NCBI GenBank assembly: GCA_903846075.1
Contig: CAIMZW010000059.1
Span: 1-33,472, forward strand
DNA length: 33,472 nucleotides
Origin: an uncultured Actinomycetes bacterium
Lineage (GTDB): Bacteria; Actinomycetota; Actinomycetes; Nanopelagicales; Nanopelagicaceae
Direction of reading: 5' to 3'
The notes under the pieces were generated by a model. It was not told the DNA's origin. It was given only the letters and a program-made list of their open reading frames with translations, and did no database searches. Positions 25,974 through 33,472 of the stretch are shown here, piece by piece. Every line of letters begins with the position of its first letter. Within the stretch, counting starts at the first letter, position 1. The position numbers were made by a program, and so were the translations under genes.

Positions 25974-26641
25974 AATGCGACTACTCCGGCTTGGCGACCT
26001 GTGATTGTATTTTTGCGATACGAGAAATGATTCGAGCTTTCTCGTGTGCAAACACTCCAATTTTTTGATGTGATATCTAGGGAGTTCAAAATCGAAGTCA
26101 CGCCAGAGGGTAAATCAAGGCAATGACGTTCAATTGAAGTGGCACTTGCTGGAACGGAACCAATAACCTCTTGGTACATCGGCAGATCAACTTCATAGCA
26201 CTTGTCACAGATGGAGGGTCCTAAATCGGCAGATATAGGGGCATCACTATACGTTCGAAATGTGTTGACGACTTTTTCGATGATTCCATTTGTCATGCCT
26301 CGTCGCCCGACATGAACTGCTGCGACTGCGTCGATGGAATGGAGCAGCAACGGAATGCAGTCTGCAACTAGGACGGCTAATGCGAGCCCTTTTGTTCTTG
26401 TGAAAAGAGCATCGGCATTTGGCGATTCTTGGGTCTCCTCATCAACCACAGCAACCACATTGCTATGAGTTTGATCCATAAAAATGACCCGAGAAACCGA
26501 GAATTCACTCTCCAACTTTCTGCGATTCGCTTCGACATCAAGTGGACTATCAGAAACATGAAGCGCAAGATTGAAGGAATCAAAAGGTGGTCGACTAAAA
26601 CCTCCCGCTTTTGAGGTAAAGAGAATCCGAGCCATGTCCAC
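25970..26641 (-). CDS. pgeF: YfiH/PgeF (polyphenol oxidase-like, laccase-domain) protein
   Basis: A 223-residue protein of the YfiH/DUF152 family. Members have been described as copper or zinc laccase-type oxidases, as purine nucleoside phosphorylases, and, in E. coli, as peptidoglycan editing factor PgeF. Metal-site motifs are MDQTHSN, VADCIPLLL, AAVHVGRRG and GPSICDKCYEV. The GTG at 26639-26641 shares its first base with the ftsZ TAG stop (TAGTG). An in-frame ATG two codons later is an equally acceptable start. Its fixed place between ftsZ and yggS favours a cell-wall quality-control role, but this is inferred from context. Confidence 0.9.
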   Translation of the reverse strand: MDMARILFTSKAGGFSRPPFDSFNLALHVSDSPLDVEANRRKLESEFSVSRVIFMDQTHSNVVAVVDEETQESPNADALFTRTKGLALAVLVADCIPLLLHSIDAVAAVHVGRRGMTNGIIEKVVNTFRTYSDAPISADLGPSICDKCYEVDLPMYQEVIGSVPASATSIERHCLDLPSGVTSILNSLDITSKNWSVCTRESSNHFSYRKNTITGRQAGVVAL

Positions 26642-27798
26642 TACTTCATGAAGTCAGGGATATCGATCTCATCTTCCACATCGAGGTCCTCGAATACTAT
26701 TTTCCGCCTTGGTGAAGTTGGTGAAGCAGAAACTTTCTCTTCATCTGGTTGGTGGTCAAGTGCCACTGCTAGTGGGTCATTGGCAGCAACCGGGTCTGCA
26801 TTCCCGCTAATGGCGGCGGTGGAGATGACCGGCATAGAGACATGAGTCGGTTCCCCGCTATCAAAACCTGCGGCAATGACTGTAACTCGAACTTCATCGC
26901 CCAACGCATCATCAATAACCGTTCCGAAAATAATATTCGCGTCAGGGTGAGCAGAGTGAGCTACCAGTTCAGCAGCTTCACTCAGTTCAAAGAGTCCGAG
27001 GTCGGAACCCCCAGCTATAGAGAGCAATACTCCGCGGGCACCATCAATCGAGGCCTCGAGTAGCGGACTTGCTATTGCCAACTCAGCTGCGCGAGTAGCC
27101 CTAGCCTCTCCCCGTGCCGAACCGATTCCCATGAGTGCAGAACCTGCCCCTGACATCACGCTTTTAACATCGGCAAAGTCAAGGTTGATCAAACCAGGAG
27201 TTGTGATGAGATCCGTAATTCCCTGCACGCCAGAAAGGAGAACTTGATCAGCACTTCGAAATGCTTCCAACTGACTAATCGATCGATCCGAAATTGCCAG
27301 AAGGCGATCATTAGGAATCACGATCAATGTATCTACTTCGGCTCGAAGGAGTGCAATTCCCTCTTCTGCCTGTGAGGAGCGACGCTTACCTTCAAAGGTA
27401 AAAGGCTTGGTGACTACTCCAACAGTAAGAGCGCCCAACTCTTTTGAAATTCGAGCAACGATCGGTGCGCCACCAGTACCAGTTCCGCCGCCTTCACCAG
27501 CAGTAACAAAAACCATATCTGCACCGCGAAGAACTTCTTCTATTTCCTCCGAGTGATCTTGCGCAGCCTGACGACCAATCTCTGGTGCCGCACCTGCTCC
27601 TAAACCTCGAGTTAGTTTTCTGCCAATATCTAACTTCACATCAGCATCACTCATTATTAATTGTTGAGCGTCGGTATTGATCGCAATAAATTCAACGCCT
27701 TTAAGGCCAGCCTCAATCATGCGATTCACGGCATTAACTCCGCCGCCACCAATTCCTACAACTTTAATAACTGCTAAATAGTTCTGAGGTGTCGCCAC
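26641..27798 (-). CDS. ftsZ: Cell division GTPase FtsZ
   Basis: Tubulin homologue that forms the cytokinetic ring. The 385 residues have the GTP-binding tubulin signature GGGTGTG (103-109), the T7 catalytic loop NLDFAD (205-210), a short variable linker (about 320-370) and the conserved C-terminal peptide DIPDFMK, which binds partners such as SepF. The start is GTG at 27796-27798 with AGAGG six bases upstream. A 125-nt leader separates it from ftsQ and carries a likely promoter region, so ftsZ can be expressed above the level of the upstream wall genes. Confidence 0.98.
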   Translation of the reverse strand: MATPQNYLAVIKVVGIGGGGVNAVNRMIEAGLKGVEFIAINTDAQQLIMSDADVKLDIGRKLTRGLGAGAAPEIGRQAAQDHSEEIEEVLRGADMVFVTAGEGGGTGTGGAPIVARISKELGALTVGVVTKPFTFEGKRRSSQAEEGIALLRAEVDTLIVIPNDRLLAISDRSISQLEAFRSADQVLLSGVQGITDLITTPGLINLDFADVKSVMSGAGSALMGIGSARGEARATRAAELAIASPLLEASIDGARGVLLSIAGGSDLGLFELSEAAELVAHSAHPDANIIFGTVIDDALGDEVRVTVIAAGFDSGEPTHVSMPVISTAAISGNADPVAANDPLAVALDHQPDEEKVSASPTSPRRKIVFEDLDVEDEIDIPDFMK

Positions 27799-27810
27799 AA
27801 TAAGCCTCTC

Positions 27811-27839
27811 TTTATACTCTAAATCTCAAGTAGAGACTT
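27811..27839 (-). promoter_or_regulatory. ftsZ leader: TATAAA box and imperfect dyad
   Basis: In the ftsQ-ftsZ gap (27799-27923) the minus strand has an imperfect dyad, AAGTCTC-TACTT-GAGATTT (27821-27839, one G-T wobble), followed by TATAAA (27811-27816) just before the Shine-Dalgarno. Actinobacterial ftsQ-ftsZ gaps usually hold strong ftsZ promoters. A -35 hexamer at standard distance from TATAAA is not obvious, and TATAAA lies only 12 bases from the start codon. The box could therefore yield a very short leader without the Shine-Dalgarno, or simply be AT-rich sequence. Confidence 0.4.
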
Positions 27840-27923
27840 AAAGTTCGCACTTTCTGATTTAGTTAAAGTAAAGCGCGCGGCAACTTCAATCAACGACCGA
27901 CACGAATTAACAGTGTTTTTTCT

Positions 27924-28607
27924 TTACTTCACGACAGGTGAATCGGGCGAACTTAAATTAAAGAGCGATGACTTAGCATTTTCTGGCAAAGTCAGCAGTG
28001 CACGTAAGACCTTTATCTTGCTTGCGATATCTGTCGCCCCTCCCCATTCGATGGTGAAAATATGCGAGCCGATTTTCGATGTCATTTTTATTGACCGAAT
28101 TGAAGCCACGGTCATTGCCTGTAGTGAAGAGAGTAAATCGGCCGGAAGTTGCTTAACTAAAGTAGCGACAGATTTTCGAGCCTCAATGTCTGATGTCGTG
28201 AAATTTATGATGGGAAGTTTTGGAGTATTTCCAATCGGAATGAACTCCACGCCAGCATCGTCAAAAAAGACCAACTCCCCAGATCGAGGAGAGAATTGCG
28301 CGACCGGAATTCGTTCAGTGATATCGATTTCGATTACTCCACGTAACCAGTCTCGGCGAATAGTCGTACTGGAAATCCAAGAAGAATTATTTAACTTTTT
28401 CTTGAGAGCTGGAATATTCACTCGAGCAATTGGCTCTCCGAGATACATTCGACTTGCTCCGGTGCCTAACAAAGTCGAGACAACTTCGGTGTGTGCAGTA
28501 CCAAATATTTCAATGCTCTTAACGGGGAGCACTTTGGACCAACCCAGCGTGTAAGTCGCGCCAACCAAGAGGATGCCGATAGTTATGGCAACCAAGATCC
28601 GCTTCAT
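27924..28607 (-). CDS. ftsQ: Cell division protein FtsQ
   Basis: Bitopic divisome protein that links FtsB/FtsL to the septal synthase. The 227 residues have only three residues before the membrane helix (about 4-22), so the cytoplasmic tail is almost absent. An extracytoplasmic POTRA domain follows (about 28-98: VKSIEIFGTAHTEVVS, with the ARVNIPALKKKL helix), then the FtsQ beta-domain (RRDWLRGVIEIDITERIPVAQF). The ATG overlaps the murC stop as ATGA. The short cytoplasmic tail may limit control from the cytosolic side, unlike longer actinobacterial FtsQ proteins. Confidence 0.92.
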   Translation of the reverse strand: MKRILVAITIGILLVGATYTLGWSKVLPVKSIEIFGTAHTEVVSTLLGTGASRMYLGEPIARVNIPALKKKLNNSSWISSTTIRRDWLRGVIEIDITERIPVAQFSPRSGELVFFDDAGVEFIPIGNTPKLPIINFTTSDIEARKSVATLVKQLPADLLSSLQAMTVASIRSIKMTSKIGSHIFTIEWGGATDIASKIKVLRALLTLPENAKSSLFNLSSPDSPVVK

Positions 28608-29986
28608 TTTTCTGCGAGTGAAGTCAAAATGACTGGCGCGAGCGCACTAACGTCTCCAGCGCCAAGAGTCACAATCAAATCACCTTCGCGAACTTGAGTG
28701 ACAACTTCATTTATAAGTTCGATCATGGAAGGTTGAAATTTTGCTTTCTCGGAATCCAGGTTTCTGGTGATTAGCTCGGATGTGACCCCTGGAATTGGAG
28801 TTTCGCTTGCGGGATAAATTTCCGTCACAAATACTCTGTCGGCCAGATTTAGTGCGCCTGCGAATTCTGTGGCGAAAGCTTGAGTTCTACTAAAACGATG
28901 AGGCTGGAATATGACAAAGACGCGCCCGCCCTGAGCAAAACGACGAGCCGCTTCGAGGGTGACGGCAATCTCGGTCGGGTGATGCCCATAATCATCGACC
29001 ACGGTAACCCCTTTGACACTGCCTTTAACTTCAAAGCGCCTCTTGGTCCCCGAGAACAGATGAAGTCCGTCGAAGAGATCGTTGGTTGTTGCAGTCAGTA
29101 AAGTACCCGCGGCGAGGGCAGCAGTCGCATTGAGTACATTGTGAGCACCTGGGACTGATAGCGCCAATTCGCCGAGCACAACCCCGTTCAGAATAATTCG
29201 AGATGTACTTCCCAATGGCCTCAAGTGAGTTCGAGAAATCGACATGTCCGCCGATTGCCCATAGGTCAAAATCTCTAAGTCGGTTCTAGTGATCAATGTA
29301 AGCAGTAGGGAAACGCCAGAATCGTCCGTGCATGCAACAAGAAACCCACCTGGTTTTATTGTGTCGGTGAAATCAAGGAAACTTTGTAGCACATCGTTAA
29401 ATGATGCGAAATGATCAACATGATCCAACTCAATATTGGTCACTATCGCGCCAAAAGGTCGATACTCCAAGAATGATCCATCTGACTCATCAGCTTCAGC
29501 AACAAAAATTGAACCTGAACCTAGATGGGCGTTTGTTCCCGAATTATTTATCATCCCGCCAATGGCAAAGGAAGGATCTAATCCAGCTTGTTGGAGTGCA
29601 ACTGTGAGCATGGAAGTCGTAGTGGTTTTTCCATGCGTGCCTGCGACCGCGACGGCAATACTCTCTGACATCAAAATCGCCAATGCTTGAGCGCGGGTCA
29701 AAATCTCGATATTTCGACTTCTAGCTTCTACCAATTCGGGATTCTTCTCATTGATTGCTGATGAGGCGACCACTAAATCTACCTCCGCCACATGTGAAGC
29801 TGAATGCCCAACGTAGATCTTTGCTCCGAGAGCTTGGAGTCCTTGCAACACCGAAGAATCTTTGGCATCAGATCCGGAAATCGTAAAGTCCTTGGCCAAC
29901 ATGATTCGTGCAATGCCGCTCATGCCCGCACCGCCTAAGCCGATAAAGTGAATCCGGCGATCGGAAAGATCGGCAATCGTAAGCAT
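28604..29986 (-). CDS. murC: UDP-N-acetylmuramate--L-alanine ligase
   Basis: Adds the first residue, L-Ala, to UDP-MurNAc using ATP in cytoplasmic peptidoglycan precursor synthesis. The 460-residue, three-domain Mur ligase has the N-terminal FIGLGGAGMSGIARI (14-28), the P-loop GTHGKTT (116-122), an EADESDGSF stretch and the C-terminal DDYGHHPTEIAVTLEAAR. The ATG abuts the murG TAA (TAAATG), with GGTCGGAG just upstream as ribosome site. It is followed directly by ftsQ, with no murB or ddl between. Confidence 0.97.
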   Translation of the reverse strand: MLTIADLSDRRIHFIGLGGAGMSGIARIMLAKDFTISGSDAKDSSVLQGLQALGAKIYVGHSASHVAEVDLVVASSAINEKNPELVEARSRNIEILTRAQALAILMSESIAVAVAGTHGKTTTTSMLTVALQQAGLDPSFAIGGMINNSGTNAHLGSGSIFVAEADESDGSFLEYRPFGAIVTNIELDHVDHFASFNDVLQSFLDFTDTIKPGGFLVACTDDSGVSLLLTLITRTDLEILTYGQSADMSISRTHLRPLGSTSRIILNGVVLGELALSVPGAHNVLNATAALAAGTLLTATTNDLFDGLHLFSGTKRRFEVKGSVKGVTVVDDYGHHPTEIAVTLEAARRFAQGGRVFVIFQPHRFSRTQAFATEFAGALNLADRVFVTEIYPASETPIPGVTSELITRNLDSEKAKFQPSMIELINEVVTQVREGDLIVTLGAGDVSALAPVILTSLAEK

Positions 29987-31087
29987 TTACTCCGACCTTC
30001 CTTTCAGTTTTAATAGAGAAATCCCCGTCAAGCCAATGATTTCTGCAGAATTTACAATCTGGCTGGCATGTGCCCGATGACGGATGTCATTGCCACGTTC
30101 AACCATCTCTAAGATATTTTGAATCAACCATTCTTTTGTGAAATTTTGATTCGCAATCACCTCGGCAAATCCTTGCGAAACTAATTCTGCTGCATTCGCT
30201 TTTTGCTCGCCATTTCCTATTGGCAAGGGGATAAGTATTGCAAAACGTGGGAAGGCCGCAATCTCGGCACAAGTTACCGCTCCGCTTCGAGCAATAATCA
30301 CATCAGAGCTCGCATAAAGTTCTGCCATATTATTTAAGTAAGAAAGTGGCAGATAACCTTTTTGAGGACTGGGAAGTTCATTGCCTTTTCCTACGCCATG
30401 AATGACTTGCACTCCTAATCTCAATAACTCCGGCAGCGATTCTTTCACCACCTCATTTATGTTTCTGGATCCTTGAGAACCACCAAAAATCGTAACTATT
30501 GGAAGAATCGGATCAAATAATATTTGCTCACATAGTGAAAGCCGCGCATTGCTTTGTTCGCTCTGGCTCTGTTGGGCTGCATTTACGATGGATTCGCGAA
30601 GCGGCATCCCAACCATTTTCGAGTTGTGCCAGCGACGGTTGGTACGCCGTGCTTGCGGGAAAGCGATTAATACATTTTTCGTTAACCTTGCTCCAAAGCG
30701 ATTCGCGATTCCAGGTTTGGCATTCTGCTCGTGAATAAGAATGGGAAGGCGATGTAATTTAGCAACCAGATAACAAGGCGCACTCACATACCCGCCGAAA
30801 CCAATCACTAAATCAGTATGTTCAAGAACTTTCGTGGCCTCATTAAGGACATGGAGAAACTTGAAGGGCAATGCAAGCAAGGCAAAAGAAATTTTTCTCG
30901 GCAGTGGCACCTTTGAAATTGTCGCCAGCGCGAAATTATTGGCTGGAACCAACGTGGTCTCCAGCCCTGATGCAGTACCAACAAATTCAATATCGACTTC
31001 CGGATAGTTTGTTCTTAACCAATGACCAACAGCAAGAGCAGGCTCAACATGGCCGGCCGTTCCACCACCCACCAAAGAGATTTTCAC
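29987..31087 (-). CDS. murG: UDP-GlcNAc:lipid I GlcNAc transferase MurG
   Basis: Peripheral membrane GT28 glycosyltransferase that makes lipid II from lipid I and UDP-GlcNAc. The 366 residues have the N-terminal GGGTAGHVEPALAV (7-20), HEQNAKPGIANRF and, in the UDP-GlcNAc domain, FGGSQGSRNIN, ARSGAVTCAEIA and GEQKANA. The start is GTG at 31085-31087, five bases after the ftsW stop; GAGGAG within the ftsW end gives the ribosome site. Its place between ftsW and murC is standard for actinobacteria. Confidence 0.97.
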   Translation of the reverse strand: MKISLVGGGTAGHVEPALAVGHWLRTNYPEVDIEFVGTASGLETTLVPANNFALATISKVPLPRKISFALLALPFKFLHVLNEATKVLEHTDLVIGFGGYVSAPCYLVAKLHRLPILIHEQNAKPGIANRFGARLTKNVLIAFPQARRTNRRWHNSKMVGMPLRESIVNAAQQSQSEQSNARLSLCEQILFDPILPIVTIFGGSQGSRNINEVVKESLPELLRLGVQVIHGVGKGNELPSPQKGYLPLSYLNNMAELYASSDVIIARSGAVTCAEIAAFPRFAILIPLPIGNGEQKANAAELVSQGFAEVIANQNFTKEWLIQNILEMVERGNDIRHRAHASQIVNSAEIIGLTGISLLKLKGRSE

Positions 31088-31092
31088 AGTAC

Positions 31093-32277
31093 TTACTCTC
31101 CTCGTGAAATCTGTGAAGCTCGCGTTGGCGAACGCTTGGCAAAGAGAGAAACACCATGATCTCGTGTGGCGATGTTTAAAACAAAGGCAATACCAAGAAT
31201 ATTTGCGATGAGTGAAGAACCTCCATAAGAAATGAAAGGGAGGGTGACGCCAATAACTGGGAAGAGACCAACATCGGAGCCTAAATTAACGGCAACTTGA
31301 ATCATCAACCAACAAGCGATTCCAGCCGCTGCATAACGAGAAAAAATGTCTCTTGTTTGCAAAGCGACACGGAAAATTCCGAAAATTAGCGTCGCATAAA
31401 GTGCAAGTACAAAGAGTGTGCCGAGCAAGCCCATCTCTTCACCAATGACTGAAAAAATAAAATCAGTGTTTGCTTCGGAGAGATTTGCCCATTTCTGCCT
31501 GCTTGCCCCTAAACCGACACCAAACCACCCGCCACTGGCTAAACCCATGATGCTATGAGCGGTTTGCCACCCTGCAAATTTATAGTTTTGAGCGGAGAAT
31601 GGATGCAAAATTGCCGTGAAGCGATGTAACCGATTGGGCTGTGCTACAACGAATGCGCTGGCCATCCCCAATCCTGCAATCATTAAAAGGAAAAATTGCG
31701 AGATTTGTAAGCCACTGACAAAAATCATCGCCCCAGCTATGCCCATGACAATTAATGCAGTACCCAAATCCTTACCGACCATGATGAGCGCGAGAACCAC
31801 CAACACTCCGGGCATAATCATTAACACTGGCTTAAACGAGTTGCTCCTCGCAGTATTTTCTTCATACTGTCGCAGTTGAAGCGCACAAAAGAGAATAAGA
31901 CCGAACTTTGCAAATTCACTTGGTTGAATCGTGAAAGGTCCAACGCCAATCCAACTGGTATTGCCATTAATGGTCCGCCCTAGTCCAGGCAGAATGGGTA
32001 AACACAAAATACCGATGCTCGCCAATAGAGCAATGCGAGCGATTTTGGTCCACAGTGAAATCGATAGTTTGAGTGTGAGAGAGCCGATGCCCAATGCGAT
32101 GGCGAGAAACAGTAATTGTTTTAAAACGATGGAGTAGGTATTGCCACTTTGTTCATAAGATTTAACCGAAGAGGCAGAGAGAACCATAATAAGGCCCAAG
32201 CAAATCATGGCCATCACGGGGACCGTAATCAAATAGATCGCTGAATTGTTTCGACTGAAAAACGCCCCCTTCTTCAT
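31093..32277 (-). CDS. ftsW: SEDS septal peptidoglycan polymerase FtsW
   Basis: Membrane glycosyltransferase that polymerises lipid II at the septum with its cognate class B PBP. The 394 residues form about ten hydrophobic helices. SEDS hallmarks are IQPSEFAKFG, VGKDLGTALIV, FIFSVIGEEMGLLG and the C-terminal FPVIGVTLPFISYGGSSL. FtsW rather than RodA is indicated by its position between murD and murG. The ATG overlaps the murD stop (ATGA). There is no long C-terminal cytoplasmic extension, unlike mycobacterial FtsW. Confidence 0.95.
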   Translation of the reverse strand: MKKGAFFSRNNSAIYLITVPVMAMICLGLIMVLSASSVKSYEQSGNTYSIVLKQLLFLAIALGIGSLTLKLSISLWTKIARIALLASIGILCLPILPGLGRTINGNTSWIGVGPFTIQPSEFAKFGLILFCALQLRQYEENTARSNSFKPVLMIMPGVLVVLALIMVGKDLGTALIVMGIAGAMIFVSGLQISQFFLLMIAGLGMASAFVVAQPNRLHRFTAILHPFSAQNYKFAGWQTAHSIMGLASGGWFGVGLGASRQKWANLSEANTDFIFSVIGEEMGLLGTLFVLALYATLIFGIFRVALQTRDIFSRYAAAGIACWLMIQVAVNLGSDVGLFPVIGVTLPFISYGGSSLIANILGIAFVLNIATRDHGVSLFAKRSPTRASQISRGE

Positions 32278-33472
32278 TGGTTGACTTCCTCTTTGACCAT
32301 TTGAGCGAAGAGATCTCCACGTTGGGCATAACTAACAAATTGGTCCATCGACGCACATGCCGGTGCCAAGAGAACCGTATCGCCCGATTCGGCTAGAGAC
32401 TTGGCAGATTTCACGACTTTTCGCATGAGATCATCCGAACCGATTTCTGAATCAACCCGAAGAATTTCAACATGTGGGGCGTAGCGAGCCAAAGCCGTTG
32501 CTATGAGTTCTCGATCTTGACCTATCAGTATCGCGGCTTTCAATCTAGCCGCACTTCGCTGGACTAATGAATCCATCGTCGCGCCTTTAGCCAATCCACC
32601 AGCGATCCAGACGACCGAGAAGAAAGAGAGAAGTGAAGCTGCGGCAGCATGAGGATTTGTTGCTTTGGAGTCGTCAATCCAAGAAACGCCACCTACCGTG
32701 TCAATAAGTTCCTGGCGATGGCGATCAGTCTTAAAATTTTGCAGCCCCAGTTGAATTTTGGAGTATTCGATATCAAGGGATAAAGCAAGACCGCTGGCGG
32801 CAAGGGCATTGGAAACATTATGTGGAACCGTCGGCTTAATATCCCCTAATTCAGCAATAAATTCGGCTTGTGAATGGTCATCGTTAAAAGCCCGATCAAC
32901 TAATAACTCCTCAACCAACCCCAACTCCCCTGGAGCCGGAGTGTTGAGCGAAAAGTAAATTTTGCGAACTCCATGAGAAAAAGTTCGACTAGCAACTTCA
33001 ACATCATCGTAATTAAGTACTGCTAACTTCGTCTTATCAAGTAACCGCAATTTCGCATTGGCATAGGAATCAAATGAGCCATGCCAATCAATATGGTCTT
33101 GAGCGATATTTAATATCGCAATCGCCTCAAATTCTGGAAGTTGGCTCCACTCAATTTGAAACGACGATAACTCAAGGGCAAGAACATCATATTTTTGATC
33201 TCCGCCAAGAACCTCAATAACTGGATTGCCAACGTTCCCACAGGCGATTCCGGCGAGGCTTGCTGCCTGAAAAATCGACTCCACCATCTTGATTGCAGTG
33301 GTTTTCCCATTCGTGCCCGTGAGAGCAATCCACTTTTGTTCAGGTGCGATTTCCTCTTTCACCAACCACGCAAAATCTAGTTCGCTAACTATCTCAATCT
33401 GGGCGCTACGTAATTGAGAGACAAAAGAGTGATCTCTACGCCACCCGGGCGAAACAATTGCCAAATCAAAAT
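32274..33472 (-). CDS. murD: UDP-N-acetylmuramoylalanine--D-glutamate ligase, N-terminus outside window
   Basis: Adds D-Glu to UDP-MurNAc-L-Ala. About 399 residues are visible and the frame is open to the right edge. The first readable residues FDLAIVSPGW match the end of the MurD N-terminal domain, so roughly 60-80 residues are missing. The P-loop GTNGKTT, NIAQDHIDWHG and the C-terminal WIDDSKATNPHAAAASL, which contains the conserved DDSKATN signature, are present. An apparent start at 33464 is a TTG inside the gene and should not be used. It overlaps ftsW by four bases. Confidence 0.96.
   Translation of the reverse strand, partial: FDLAIVSPGWRRDHSFVSQLRSAQIEIVSELDFAWLVKEEIAPEQKWIALTGTNGKTTAIKMVESIFQAASLAGIACGNVGNPVIEVLGGDQKYDVLALELSSFQIEWSQLPEFEAIAILNIAQDHIDWHGSFDSYANAKLRLLDKTKLAVLNYDDVEVASRTFSHGVRKIYFSLNTPAPGELGLVEELLVDRAFNDDHSQAEFIAELGDIKPTVPHNVSNALAASGLALSLDIEYSKIQLGLQNFKTDRHRQELIDTVGGVSWIDDSKATNPHAAAASLLSFFSVVWIAGGLAKGATMDSLVQRSAARLKAAILIGQDRELIATALARYAPHVEILRVDSEIGSDDLMRKVVKSAKSLAESGDTVLLAPACASMDQFVSYAQRGDLFAQMVKEEVNQ

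Noticed and set aside
25974-26060. 29-codon upstream extension of yggS
   Set aside because: It lies inside pgeF in another frame; the ATGA overlap at 25970-25973 and family N-termini support the shorter start.
33462-33464. TTG at 33464 as the murD start
   Set aside because: The reading continues upstream as FDL before AIVSPGW, which is internal MurD sequence; the gene is cut by the window edge.

Overview
The window looks like a compact, moderately low-GC actinobacterial chromosome segment. That is an inference from gene order, bifunctional PriA with no trpF in the locus, a DksA-like protein with a Lys/Ala-rich tail, an actinobacterial translational T-box before ileS, and leaderless promoters. 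The order gltB ... lgt-trpABC-trpE-hisIF-priA-hisHBCD-dnaE-rluD-lspA-dksA-ileS-yggT-sepF-yggS-pgeF-ftsZ-ftsQ-murC-murG-ftsW-murD matches, from memory, a shortened form of the Streptomyces gltB-to-murD region. A streamlined freshwater lineage such as Nanopelagicales (acI) is my best guess, but this was not tested. Everything except ileS is on the minus strand. I saw no rRNA, tRNA, CRISPR array, insertion sequence or prophage.

Layout in the direction of transcription (high to low coordinates). 33472-26641: murD (5' truncated), ftsW, murG, murC, ftsQ and ftsZ, a division and cell-wall block with overlapping or abutting genes and a 125-nt leader before ftsZ. 26641-24447: pgeF, yggS, sepF, yggT. 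The divIVA gene usually found next is absent; yggT instead overlaps the 3' end of the convergent ileS by 11 nt. 21120-24457 (+): extended -10 promoter, T-box riboswitch and ileS. 20922-14842: dksA-like regulator, lspA, rluD, dnaE. 14768-4681: a joined histidine-tryptophan operon (hisD-hisC-hisB-hisH-priA-hisF-hisI-trpE-small membrane gene-trpC-trpB-trpA). 4586-3066: DsbA-like thioredoxin and lgt. 3056-2349: VIT/CCC1 family transporter. 2236-1: gltB, cut by the window edge.

The his and trp genes are mostly joined by 4-nt stop/start overlaps, so they are probably co-transcribed and translationally coupled. PriA sits inside and would serve both pathways. The operon appears to start at a leaderless promoter (TAGAAT six bases before the hisD GTG). 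The same geometry recurs before the VIT gene and sepF, which suggests these start their own transcripts.

The most rewarding regulatory region is 21120-21331. Its T-box folds consistently into two exclusive states in which CCTCC pairs either with the antisequestrator or with the ileS Shine-Dalgarno GGAGG. The IleRS it controls carries a GTHH sequence in place of the class I HIGH motif. No clearly new multi-gene system is present. The less explained items are the 64-residue membrane protein between trpE and trpC, the 24-bp palindrome before gltB and the mini-ORF/5-bp repeat at the hisB start.
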